Positions 51,119 to 59,615 of a stretch of 64,000 nucleotides of DNA are shown here, piece by piece. The notes beneath the pieces were generated by a model. It saw only the letters and a program-made list of their open reading frames with translations, had not been told where the DNA came from and did no database searches. Origin of the DNA: SG8-32-3 sp964514055 (lineage in GTDB: Archaea > Thermoproteota > Bathyarchaeia > Bathyarchaeales > Bathycorpusculaceae). The stretch spans positions 99,414 through 163,413 of the forward strand of contig CAZEPB010000003.1 of assembly GCA_964514055.1 (NCBI GenBank), written 5' to 3'. Made by a program: the position numbers and the translations under genes. Position 1 is the first letter of the stretch; every line of letters starts with the position of its first letter.

Positions 51119-53034
51119 TATAACGCCTCCGGTACTCCTTTAATTTTTGAATAATTAAACACTGGGCCGTCCTTGCACACGTAGATCTGGTTAATCTGGC
51201 AGTGACCGCATTTTCCAACGCCGCATTTCATTCGGCGCTCAAGAGAAAGGATTATGTGGTCGTCTGGAACGTTTCGTTTTTTCAGATCTGCTATAACGAA
51301 CTTGTACATGATTGGTGGACCAACCACAATCGCGTAAGTAGTTTCGGGGTCAAAATTGACTTGAGGAATCAAAGTTGTAATTACACCTATGTTGCCTGTC
51401 CATATTTCATTTTCAGGACACCAGTCAACGGTAGGCTTGAATTCCACATCATCTCTCTTTTCCAGCGCACCCATCTCGTCGCCGAAAAGTAATTCCCGTG
51501 GTTCTTTGCATCCATATAGGAGGGTAACGCGACCGTAATCCTTTCTGTTATCCAGAACGTAGTTGAACAACGACCGCAGCGGCGCTATGCCAAGACCACC
51601 CGCGACAAATAGAAGGTCCTTGCCCTTCAAGAATTCTGGGTCAAAACCGTTTCCAAACGGACCTCTGATCCCAACTTTGTCGCCCACGTTAAGCATATGC
51701 AGCCCAGTTGTCACATTTCCTATTTTTCGTACGCAAAGTTCAAACGTGCCTTTCTTTGTTGGTGATGAAGACAGAGAAATCGGTGCCTCGCCTACGCCGA
51801 AAACAGAGACTTCAACAAACTGGCCAGGCTTATGATCCATTGAGGAGCCATCATCCAACTTCATCTCAAAAAATGTCTCGTTGGCAGTCATAGGTACCTT
51901 TTTAACAATAGTCGCCAGTTTTGGAACATAATCTATGTTGCCTTCAGTTTCAATGCTTACTTCAGGTTCAGTTGCAGGGGCTACTTGCACACCCATGTTG
52001 AGGACTTCATGGTACATGTCGTTGAAGAGATTAACAGGATTAGCTATGTCAGGCAGACAGTTTGAAGAACATCTGCCGCAGCCGACACATGAAACGAAAC
52101 CGAACCGGTCGAAAAGATACTTTCCTTTCTTGAAGTACCTGTGCCTGTACCTGGTAGGTCTTGTAGGACGGAAGTTCTCTCCTGAAGCGATCTTGGCAAA
52201 GTCTTCCAGTAGGCAACCGTCCCACGTTCGTATCCTCTCGCCTTCCTTAAGTGATAAATCAGGATCTTCTTTAACGTCAAAACAGTAGCATGTTGGGCAT
52301 ACCAAAACACAAGAACCGCAGGCCAAGCATGTCTCGGCGTGTTTCTCCCAAAAACTGCTTTCTCCATAAGTCTTGCTCAGCAGCTCAGGGATCAGTTCGG
52401 TGCCAAAATCAAACTTCTGCTGCGACATACTCACTATTTCCCGTTTCTTTTGACCCACCAACTGAATGTCTCGCGCAAGAGCCTTGGTAACGTTCTTGGC
52501 GTATTTCTCCAGAAGCGCCTCGCCCTTCGGGGAGCCGATGTTGATGGCGTACCTGTTTCCAAGGTCTGTAAGCATTAGATCATAGCCATATTCGATTGTG
52601 GCACAGCCCATTTGCGGCGCAAAGCACCATTTTGACATGTTTTGGATGTTAACGCCGATGATAATGGATGCCTTTCTCTTTTCAAAGTAGTATGGGTCTG
52701 ACTTGGTTTCTCGAAATATCTCGTCCATGTGAAGCAGAGCCACAATATCGTAGGGGTGAACGCCGATTATTATGCTGGGCTTCAGGTCAGCAGGGTCTTT
52801 GGCAAAAAACCCGTTAGCCGTGTCATAAGTGACTAGAGTTTCGCGCTGGGGAAAGAAGTACTTTTTTGGAGGGAGAAGGGTCACGTCATAATCTAGCCTC
52901 AATTCGCTGGCGGATTCTAACTGTCCAAAAGCGAATTTGTTGCCTTTCGATTTGACGCCTATAACATTTAAAGAATCATCTTGAATTAATGAACTAACAA
53001 AGTTAGCAAAATCCTTTTTTGGTATTACACGCAT
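51118..53034 (-). CDS. Fused HydB-HydG hydrogenase electron-transfer subunit
   Basis: 638 residues. Residues 1-345 are HydB: a large iron-sulfur subunit with CLACGSCVLVCPTCYC (Cys236 on) and CVGCGRCSSNCLPD (Cys316 on). Residues about 370-638 are HydG: an FAD/NAD(P) ferredoxin reductase-like part with GQFVEVSVFGVGEAPIS, GPFGNGF, FVAGGLGIAPLRSL and the 2Fe-2S segment CGVGKCGHCQI. In Thermococcales these are separate genes; here they are one. The unit passes electrons between the NiFe site and NAD(P). Confidence 0.88.
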   Translation of the reverse strand: MRVIPKKDFANFVSSLIQDDSLNVIGVKSKGNKFAFGQLESASELRLDYDVTLLPPKKYFFPQRETLVTYDTANGFFAKDPADLKPSIIIGVHPYDIVALLHMDEIFRETKSDPYYFEKRKASIIIGVNIQNMSKWCFAPQMGCATIEYGYDLMLTDLGNRYAINIGSPKGEALLEKYAKNVTKALARDIQLVGQKKREIVSMSQQKFDFGTELIPELLSKTYGESSFWEKHAETCLACGSCVLVCPTCYCFDVKEDPDLSLKEGERIRTWDGCLLEDFAKIASGENFRPTRPTRYRHRYFKKGKYLFDRFGFVSCVGCGRCSSNCLPDIANPVNLFNDMYHEVLNMGVQVAPATEPEVSIETEGNIDYVPKLATIVKKVPMTANETFFEMKLDDGSSMDHKPGQFVEVSVFGVGEAPISLSSSPTKKGTFELCVRKIGNVTTGLHMLNVGDKVGIRGPFGNGFDPEFLKGKDLLFVAGGLGIAPLRSLFNYVLDNRKDYGRVTLLYGCKEPRELLFGDEMGALEKRDDVEFKPTVDWCPENEIWTGNIGVITTLIPQVNFDPETTYAIVVGPPIMYKFVIADLKKRNVPDDHIILSLERRMKCGVGKCGHCQINQIYVCKDGPVFNYSKIKGVPEAL

Positions 53035-53636
53035 TCTTTTCCCCTCTAAATTTCTAAAGACAGAGTTAAGTTATTGGAAGCTAATGTGCACTTGCGACAT
53101 TTATGGTTTTCCCATTGGAAGAACAATTATTTAACAACGAACTAGTGATTAGGTTTGTGTTTGACCCGTGATTAAGCAGAGCAACCCAAGCGTCGGACAA
53201 ATGCCCCTAGAAGTACAGCTCATTGACACAGAAGACAAAAATCATAGACCAAAAAACACGATAATGAACTGTTTAGAAAGCGAAATTGAACAAGCATATC
53301 CTGCTCAACGTTTGCGTTTCTTGAAGTAGACCAGCAACCTTATACCAATAACAGCCACTGATGCGATGGAAGCTATGGCCATTGTAGTTGGGACAGGCTT
53401 TTCAACCGAAGAGGTACCAGAATCGGGGCTGTAGACTGTTCCGAGCATAACAGTACAGCACCAGCAACTTCTCTTGTTCCATGAACAGCAAGGATTTCCT
53501 TAAAACCTCAGGTTTAAGATGGAGAAACCAGCAAAAAAGTGACTGAAGCTTTATGTAGTTGATATGAGATTTGCTAATATTTAATGCACATATGGTGCCT
53601 ACCGAAATGCTGCCAAAGTGAAAGGTGCAAAATTAA
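53035..53636. other. Divergent region between two hydrogenase operons
   Basis: About 600 bp between the minus-strand group 3b genes and the plus-strand Mvh-like genes, likely holding both promoters. It contains a decayed Kelch C-terminus (53305-53450). No other gene seen. Confidence 0.5.
53305..53450 (-). pseudogene. C-terminal remnant of a Kelch-type surface protein
   Basis: On the minus strand the frame ends PVPTTMAIASIASVAVIGI then a VYFKKRKR stop, very like the last 30 residues of the Kelch protein at 17.2 kb (PTTLAAASILAVAIIG with VVYFKKRKR). No propeller lies upstream in frame and no start signal is clear. A small anchored protein with an ATG near 53448 is possible, but a fragment is more likely. 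Confidence 0.5.
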
Positions 53637-54614
53637 ATGAGTAAAAATAAACTGAAACTAGCCTTTTATTGGGCTGCAAGTTGCGGCGGATGCGAAATCG
53701 CCGTTTTAGACATAAACGAGAAAATCCTTGACGTAGTGCAAATAGCCGACATCGTTTTTTGGCCTGTAGCCATGGACATCAAATACAAGGATGTGGAAAA
53801 CATGCCTGACAAGTACATCGACATCACCTTCTTCAACGGGTCCATCCGAAACTCGGAGCAAGAACACATGGCTAAGCTGCTGCGGCAAAAATCCAAAACG
53901 CTGGTTGCCTTTGGCTCCTGTGCCCATGAAGGCTGTGTACCTGGCTTAGCTAATTTGCACGACAGCAAAGAAATCCTCGAGCACGTGTACCTGAAAGAGA
54001 AATCAGTTGTAAATCCCGAGGGAACCATTCCCAAAACCGAAACCGAAGTGAAAGAAGGCGCACTGGAAATTCCACGGTTCTACGACACGGTTAAAACCTT
54101 AGCACAAACCGTAGACGTAGACTACTACATACCGGGTTGTCCACCACCAGTCAAGTTAATAGCCAACGCCGTAGACGCCATCGCAGCAGGCGAGCTGCCG
54201 CCGAAAGGCTCAGTGCTTGCACCCCTCAAAGCCGTGTGCGACGAATGCCCCAGAACAAGAGAAAACAAAAAAATCAACAAGATTTACCGTGTACATGAGA
54301 AAGCACCTGAACCCGAAAAATGTCTGCTTGAACAGGGTATACTTTGCATGGGTCCTGCCACACGCAGCGGTTGCGGCGCACAATGCTTACAAGTGGACAT
54401 GCCCTGCACTGGATGCCAGGGACCAGGACCTAACATGCCTGAAACAGGCGCTGGAATGATAACCGCTTTAGCCGCCATATTCGGATACGACGAGAAGGAT
54501 TTGTCCCCGGAGGCTGTTGAAAAGTTGATGAGTCAGATAATAGACCCTGTTGGCACGTTTTACATGTACTCTTTACCCGCTTCAATTCTGCGAAGAAAGG
54601 TGATGAAGAAATGA
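53637..54614 (+). CDS. mvhG: Mvh-type [NiFe] hydrogenase small subunit
   Basis: 325 residues. The proximal cluster Cys pair is CGGC (16-19), followed by FGSCAHEGCVPG, YIPGCPPPVKLIANA and a C-terminal cluster region with CDECPRTRENKK, CLLEQGILCMGPATRSGCG and CTGCQGPGPN. It matches group 3 hydrogenase small subunits of the F420-non-reducing (MvhG) kind more than the group 3b partner. Overlaps the large subunit gene by 4 bp (ATGA). Symbol given by similarity only. Confidence 0.88.
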   Translation: MSKNKLKLAFYWAASCGGCEIAVLDINEKILDVVQIADIVFWPVAMDIKYKDVENMPDKYIDITFFNGSIRNSEQEHMAKLLRQKSKTLVAFGSCAHEGCVPGLANLHDSKEILEHVYLKEKSVVNPEGTIPKTETEVKEGALEIPRFYDTVKTLAQTVDVDYYIPGCPPPVKLIANAVDAIAAGELPPKGSVLAPLKAVCDECPRTRENKKINKIYRVHEKAPEPEKCLLEQGILCMGPATRSGCGAQCLQVDMPCTGCQGPGPNMPETGAGMITALAAIFGYDEKDLSPEAVEKLMSQIIDPVGTFYMYSLPASILRRKVMKK

Positions 54615-56062
54615 AAGAAATAAGCATAAACCCGATTACACGACTCGAAGGTCACGGGAGCATTTCCATTTTCCTCAACGACGCAGGCGAAGTGGAAAAC
54701 GCCTACCTCAAAATCCCGGAGCTTAGAGGCTTCGAAAAATTCTGCGAGGGAAGACGAGCTGAACTCATGCCGCTCCTCACCACAAGAATCTGTGGAGTCT
54801 GCCCCGTAGCCCATCACTTCGCGTCAGTCAAAGCTTTAGACGCTGCTTTCAATGTTGACCCGCCATCAGCCGCTAAGAAACTCAGAGAACTCATGTACGA
54901 AGGCTACATAATCTACGACCATACCCTGCACTTCTACTACTTAGGTGGTCCCGACTTCGTCGTTGGTCCTGACGCGCCACCAGAAAAACGCAACATATTG
55001 GGCGTCATCGAAAAGGCAGGTTTGGACGTAGCAAAAGAGGTCATCAAACATCGAGCTTACGGACAGAAGATAACCGCGATTCTCGGTGGCAAAGCCACAC
55101 ACCCCGTTTGCGGGTTGCCAGGTGGCATATCAAAGGCTTTAAGCGAAGAGAACAGGCAAGAAATTGAGAAGATGGCTGCTTCCAGTGTAGAGTTCGCCAA
55201 ATTCAGCTTGAAACTGTTCCACGATATAGTGCTGGGAAACAGTGCCTACGTGGATTTGATTAAAAGCGATGCATACACGATGAAGACGTACTACATGGGT
55301 CAGGTGGACGCTAACAACAAGGTTAATTTCTACGACGGGAAAATCAGAGTAGTTGACCCCAACGGCAGCGAATTCTTAAAGTTTGAAGCGAAAGACTATC
55401 TTACGCATATTGGCGAGCACGTGGAACCGTGGACTTATTCGAAGTTTCCGTTTCTCAAGAAAATCGGCTGGAAAGGCGAATTCTACGGCAAAGACAATGG
55501 AGTTTACCGTGTTGGTCCGCTTGGGCGACTGAACGCTGCTGACGGCATGGCTACGCCGCTGGCGCAAGCTGAGTACGAAGTGATGTACAAGACCTTAGGG
55601 AGACCGGTGCATGGCACTTTGGCTTTTCACTGGGCACGTTTGATTGAGCTGCTTTACGCTGCTGAGCGTGCGGTGGAGTTGGCGAAAGACCCTGAAATCA
55701 CGAGCACGGACATACGTAACAAGCCTGGCGAGCCTGGTGAAGGTGTGGGTGTGGTTGAGGCTGCGCGGGGAACGCTGTATCATCATTACGTGCTGGACGA
55801 GGACGCGCTTGTCAAGGATGTGAACTTGATTGTGGCGACCACCAACAATTACCCTGCCATATGCATGTCCATTCGCGACGCGGCTAAGGGCTTGATTCAC
55901 GGCGGCAAGGTTGACCAAGGCGTGCTTAACAAGGTGGAGATGGCTTTCAGGGCTTACGACCCGTGCTTCGCGTGCGCAACGCACATGGCAGTTGGGCAGA
56001 TGCCGCTAACCGTTAAGGTTTATGACAGCCAGAAAAACCTGTTACAGACGCTGCAGCGGTAA
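54611..56062 (+). CDS. mvhA: Mvh-type [NiFe] hydrogenase large subunit
   Basis: 483 residues. NiFe ligands lie in TRICGVCPVAHHFAS and in AYDPCFACATHMAVG. The start INPITRLEGHGSISIFLND and the C-terminal layout are of the MvhA type. It works with the upstream small subunit; in methanogens the pair feeds electrons to MvhD and heterodisulfide reductase, but neither gene is here. The partner may be elsewhere or another ferredoxin/NAD enzyme. Confidence 0.9.
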   Translation: MKEISINPITRLEGHGSISIFLNDAGEVENAYLKIPELRGFEKFCEGRRAELMPLLTTRICGVCPVAHHFASVKALDAAFNVDPPSAAKKLRELMYEGYIIYDHTLHFYYLGGPDFVVGPDAPPEKRNILGVIEKAGLDVAKEVIKHRAYGQKITAILGGKATHPVCGLPGGISKALSEENRQEIEKMAASSVEFAKFSLKLFHDIVLGNSAYVDLIKSDAYTMKTYYMGQVDANNKVNFYDGKIRVVDPNGSEFLKFEAKDYLTHIGEHVEPWTYSKFPFLKKIGWKGEFYGKDNGVYRVGPLGRLNAADGMATPLAQAEYEVMYKTLGRPVHGTLAFHWARLIELLYAAERAVELAKDPEITSTDIRNKPGEPGEGVGVVEAARGTLYHHYVLDEDALVKDVNLIVATTNNYPAICMSIRDAAKGLIHGGKVDQGVLNKVEMAFRAYDPCFACATHMAVGQMPLTVKVYDSQKNLLQTLQR

Positions 56063-56110
56063 ACCTTTTCTTTCCTTTTTCTTACTTCTAGTTTTAGCGG
56101 GCGTTTCCAT

Positions 56111-56608
56111 TTGGCTAAGGATGACTATAATATTCAAGATGCACTGAAAAAATGGTTTGCAGACGCAGAGAGAGTGGTGGTAGCGGGCATTGGAAACCCC
56201 ATTCGCAGGGACGACTTTGTGGGCGTAAAAATAGTTCAAGACCTCAAAGGCAAAGTCCCAAAAAACGTGCGCCTAATCGAGTGTGAAACGGTTCCCGAAA
56301 GCTTCATGCAAGAAATCGTTGACCTCAAACCAAGCCACATGCTCCTTATCGACGCCGCAATTCTCGGACTAAAACCAGGCGAGACACGACTTGTCTTTCC
56401 AGAGCAAGTTACGGATTTTCCCGCAATCACCACTCACGTGTTGCCTCTGCGTATCTTCTGCGAGTACATCACAAAAATGACGGAAACGAAAATCGCCTTG
56501 TTGCTGATTGAGCCTGAGAACACCGAGTTCGGGGAAGGCTTAACGCCAGAGGTGCAGAAGGCTGCTGAGAAAATCAATAAAGTAATGCTCGAATTGTTCT
56601 CGGTTTAA
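56111..56608 (+). CDS. Hydrogenase maturation endopeptidase (HycI/HyaD family)
   Basis: 165 residues. VVVAGIGNPIRRDDFVGVK with the metal-sensing Asp, followed by LIDAAILGLKPGETRLVF and HVLPLRIFCEYITKM, identify the peptidase that removes the C-terminal tail of hydrogenase large subunits after nickel insertion. TTG is the likely start. It lies 48 bp after the Mvh-type large subunit, its probable substrate. Confidence 0.87.
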   Translation: MAKDDYNIQDALKKWFADAERVVVAGIGNPIRRDDFVGVKIVQDLKGKVPKNVRLIECETVPESFMQEIVDLKPSHMLLIDAAILGLKPGETRLVFPEQVTDFPAITTHVLPLRIFCEYITKMTETKIALLLIEPENTEFGEGLTPEVQKAAEKINKVMLELFSV

Positions 56609-56767
56609 CGGCGTTTCCAACCCGCTTTGAACACACACGTTGCCGTTTGGTGTAACGCGGGTGCTTAATTGGGTTGCTGTTCAAACGCGCTTTTTCCCCT
56701 TTTTTAACTTTAAACGGTGTAATCATGTTATTGCAGAGGAAAAAGAGTTAATTCGAATAGTTGAGAC

Positions 56768-57052
56768 CTATGGTTCATTGCTGCTTCTAATTGATTCAAT
56801 TAGCTTCTCACATCTTCTTCGAATTTCTTTTCCTCTATCTCTGAAATACCAGATGATCATTATAGCAGTTAAAATGAGTGTTACTCCAAAATACGGCTCA
56901 ACTTCGCTAGTTAAGTATGCATAGAGAACCCCGAAGAAATACGCTAGACTAGCGGCTAAGAATAGATTATTCTCATCAATCTCTTTAAAAAGTAGTTTTA
57001 TTTCCAGTTCTTTACTGGAATCATTCGGTTCTGGCTGACCATCCATAGTCAT
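56768..57052 (-). CDS. Small two-helix membrane protein
   Basis: 94 residues with helices FLAASLAYFFGVLYAYLTS and FGVTLILTAIMIIWYFRDR and a basic coil end. No family recognised. It is a lone gene on the minus strand; an N-terminal coil EIKLLFKEIDENN may mediate oligomers. Confidence 0.5.
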   Translation of the reverse strand: MTMDGQPEPNDSSKELEIKLLFKEIDENNLFLAASLAYFFGVLYAYLTSEVEPYFGVTLILTAIMIIWYFRDRGKEIRRRCEKLIESIRSSNEP

Positions 57053-57400
57053 TTTCGGTCAGTCACTAGAATATTCTCAAACAGGATTTAAACGCTTTCG
57101 TCACTAGCCTCTTTTAAACGGTTATAGTGCGGTTAAAGTAAAACCCAATCTAGTAATACTAACCTTCTAGTTGAAATAAGTCTAACTTAGAAACAATCAT
57201 TTTTTTTAACATATATATTCTTCTTTCAGGAAAATCATATCACTTTTAGTAAATTACAAAAATGCAAAGCCAAGTCTATAACGCTAAGCGAAAGTTTAGA
57301 CCTTTGACAACACGAACACAACCGAATAAACTGAAAGGTCATTTGCCGAAATACATTAGACAAAAAGAAGAGGTCAAATAGATTTTTGTCTATGTGAATT
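57053..57400. other. Divergent intergenic region with small ORF
   Basis: About 350 bp. A good TATA box ACATATATATTC at 57210-57221 lies 40 bp before a 39-codon basic frame, listed separately. Otherwise AT-rich and unremarkable. Confidence 0.45.
57262..57381 (+). CDS. Basic 39-residue peptide (uncertain)
   Basis: ATG at 57262, with MQSQVYNAKRKFRPLTTRT and LPKYIRQKEEVK. Its TATA box at 57210-57221 predicts a start site just upstream. Lys/Arg-rich; no family recognised and no Shine-Dalgarno. The good promoter makes it better than chance but it remains weak. Confidence 0.33.
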   Translation: MQSQVYNAKRKFRPLTTRTQPNKLKGHLPKYIRQKEEVK

Positions 57401-57838
57401 TTGGCGAAAATGTTAAGTAGAAAATACGGATATTTCAATAAAGATTCGATGTTTCAACTAACTAGTGGGGAAACCAGCATTGTTAGTCTTGATTCACTAC
57501 AGAAGACTCTGTCAATTATTCTTCTTCCCGCATCTCCTGCTTTCATCTCGGGTTATGTTGCATGTAGGTTACTTTTTGGAGAAAGAAGATGGAGAAAAAG
57601 CCCAAAGAAAGAGATGACTATATACAGTGTGTCTGTGGGCAGTCTAGAGGCAATCATTATTTGGGCTATGATATACCTCTTGAAGGGCTATAGTGGTGAA
57701 CTTTTGGCATCAATTGAAGGTAATGAACCATATTTGACCGCTGTTCTTTTACTCATGTGGGCAGGTGTCAAAGTCGTCTTAGTGGCAATTCTGCTAGCTA
57801 TTAAAAAATGGAAACGGAAAAATGCTAAATCGAAATAA
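57401..57838 (+). CDS. Three-helix membrane protein, unknown
   Basis: About 142-145 residues. Helices near 37-60, 77-95 and 112-132, ending in a basic tail KKWKRKNAKSK. TTG at 57401 or ATG at 57410 can start it; no ribosome site is seen, so translation may be leaderless or coupled to the small frame just upstream. No family recognised. Confidence 0.5.
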   Translation: MAKMLSRKYGYFNKDSMFQLTSGETSIVSLDSLQKTLSIILLPASPAFISGYVACRLLFGERRWRKSPKKEMTIYSVSVGSLEAIIIWAMIYLLKGYSGELLASIEGNEPYLTAVLLLMWAGVKVVLVAILLAIKKWKRKNAKSK

Positions 57839-57894
57839 ACTTTTAATATCCAGAAAAGAAATTAAACCTAAAGTTAATAAGACTGTTAAAGGAA

Positions 57895-58359
57895 GTGTCT
57901 ATTGGAATGCTAGAGGGTTTCTTTGAGTTTCTGTTGCAAAATCAAACTCTTTTCCTAGGGCTAGGTGTGGTTGTTGCAGTTTCAATAATTCTGTTAGAAA
58001 TAGAAAGCATACGATCTTTTAAGAAAGAAAGAGAAGCTCAAATCATCGAAGAAATTAAAAGTGATTTTCGCTTAGTCTCCTTCCCTTCAGTTCCATTCAT
58101 TTACATACGAGAGAAAACTTGTACATTTCAACAGCCTCATGCTAATCAAAAAAGTATTCGGAAAAAAGTTCCGTATGTAGTAGCTAGAGGAAAACCTTAT
58201 GAAGAAAATTGGCATACAAGTTGTATCGAGGGTAGCTATGTGATATGCGGTAGCGGTTTCCATGACATTCACGAAAGCTACTCACCATTTTGTAAAACAG
58301 TAAGAAAAGGTGATGTATTTGAATCAACTAAAAGACAAGCTCGTCTCAACATATGCTGA
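57895..58359 (+). CDS. Single-helix membrane protein, unknown
   Basis: About 154 residues: one N-terminal helix (FLGLGVVVAVSIILLEIES), then a Lys/Glu-rich coil and a beta-rich, Tyr/Cys-containing domain. GTG at 57895 or ATG at 57907. It overlaps the next gene by 47-50 bp in another frame, which is longer than normal and could mean an annotation error for one of them. Confidence 0.45.
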   Translation: MSIGMLEGFFEFLLQNQTLFLGLGVVVAVSIILLEIESIRSFKKEREAQIIEEIKSDFRLVSFPSVPFIYIREKTCTFQQPHANQKSIRKKVPYVVARGKPYEENWHTSCIEGSYVICGSGFHDIHESYSPFCKTVRKGDVFESTKRQARLNIC

Positions 58360-58690
58360 AGTAGCCGAACAGTTAAAAAAAGGCAATCCTAATGCCCTAT
58401 ATGCTCTTCAAAGTGTTCTACGCAGTTCGGTTGAATTTTCTGATGATGCTGAAATAATATTCCAACAATCAACATTTTGTGGCATATCGCTAGGGTGGCT
58501 AGAAGCTCAAGCAAGAGTTGAAAATGGCAAAAAATTTCTTAAAACTATTGGCGATATTGTTGAAAAGGTTGGAAAGGCATATTCATCAGGAGACAACGAC
58601 ACTACGGATAAGTTGCTTAAGGAATTTTTAGTCAAGATGCATCTAAGGTGGAAGGAAGCTAGGCTTCTCCAAGTCGCAGAAGAAGAGTAA
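58310..58690 (+). CDS. Helical protein, unknown
   Basis: 125-126 residues, almost all alpha-helical (LVSTYAEVAEQLKKGNPNAL, GKKFLKTIGDIVEKVGKAY). GTG at 58310 or ATG at 58313, preceded by AAGGTG. It overlaps the previous gene by about 50 bp. It may be a toxin/antitoxin-like or structural helical bundle, but nothing supports a specific call. Confidence 0.5.
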   Translation: MMYLNQLKDKLVSTYAEVAEQLKKGNPNALYALQSVLRSSVEFSDDAEIIFQQSTFCGISLGWLEAQARVENGKKFLKTIGDIVEKVGKAYSSGDNDTTDKLLKEFLVKMHLRWKEARLLQVAEEE

Positions 58691-59115
58691 TCAGAAAGTT
58701 TGCATATCGCCCCTACCTATTTTGAAAATCCGTTCTTTTTCCATAACCCTAATTTACTCACTATGTAATGAACCTCATTTGGATTAGGAATATTAATGAA
58801 AGAGAAAAATAGGCATACATGAGGAAAAACATCATTAACTAAAATATCCTTAATGGTGAATTTCGTTAGGGTTCTTATTGTTGTGTTTAGCTTTTTCAAG
58901 CCTTGTTGAGGGCTCCTATGTCTGGCAGCGTGTTCCAACAGGGTTTTTACGGAGTTGATAAGTGCAGGATAAGCCGTTCAGTCATCACCTCACAGGAAAA
59001 ACACGGAAACCGCGGTTCACTTACGCCTTTAATCTATATATAAGGGGGGCTATAGTCTTTTTTCACGCGCTAGTACAGGCAAATAAGAATATCGGAAAAT
59101 AAGGGAAAGATTGGC
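58691..59115. other. Intergenic region with element D
   Basis: About 425 bp. It contains element D near its right end. A 73-codon frame on the minus strand at 58717-58938 starts with TTG and has no ribosome site; I did not call it. Nothing else seen. Confidence 0.5.
59015..59057 (+). promoter_or_regulatory. GTTCA-TATA-G-run element, copy D
   Basis: GTTCACT at 59015, then TTTAATCTATATATAAGG and GGGGCTATAGTC. Differs from B by one extra AT pair. It points toward the 3' end of the ferredoxin gene (antisense), 60 bp away, and pairs with copy E around the AOR operon. Confidence 0.6.
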
Positions 59116-59613
59116 TTACTTTTTCTTTGCTTCTTGGAAGAGTTTCTTCACTGCGCTGATTCTTGCTTTCTGCGCCAGCACGTCACTTGTTACCAGTGTT
59201 ATGGCTTCTTCTGGACACCACTTGACACATTGTGGACCATCTTCCTCATCTTTACACAGGTCGCACACGTGAACGACTTTAGTCTCAGGATGCAGCATTA
59301 TCGCACCGTAGTCACAAGCTTCGATACACCATCCGCAACCGTTACACTTGTCAGGGTCTATCATTATGGTACCTGTTTCTTCCGACTGAGTCAAAGCGTC
59401 ACGTGGACATGCAGCCACGCAAGGTGGATCCTCGCAACGCCTGCACGTAACAGCCATGTTCGCCAACTGATTCACACGCACCACGCGTATGCGCGATTTC
59501 AAAGGGTTGAAGGCTTTCTCCTTCGTCCATGAACAGGCGTATTCGCAGATTTGACAGCCCACGCACTTGTCTGGGTCAGCTGAAACGAATTTTCTTTCAT
59601 GAATCTTCACCAT
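59116..59613 (-). CDS. Polyferredoxin, electron partner of AOR
   Basis: 165 residues with cysteine clusters for about four [4Fe-4S] centres: CVGCQICEYACS, CRRCEDPPCVAACP, CNGCGWCIEACDYG and CDLCKDEEDGPQCVKWCP. It is likely the electron carrier or partner of the aldehyde oxidoreductase immediately upstream (2 bp gap), a pairing seen in archaeal AOR operons. It is the last gene of that unit. Confidence 0.88.
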   Translation of the reverse strand: MVKIHERKFVSADPDKCVGCQICEYACSWTKEKAFNPLKSRIRVVRVNQLANMAVTCRRCEDPPCVAACPRDALTQSEETGTIMIDPDKCNGCGWCIEACDYGAIMLHPETKVVHVCDLCKDEEDGPQCVKWCPEEAITLVTSDVLAQKARISAVKKLFQEAKKK

Positions 59614-59615
59614 TG

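Noticed and set aside
58717..58938. 73-codon minus-strand frame near element D
   Set aside because: It starts with TTG without a ribosome site and matches nothing; may be a remnant but unsupported.
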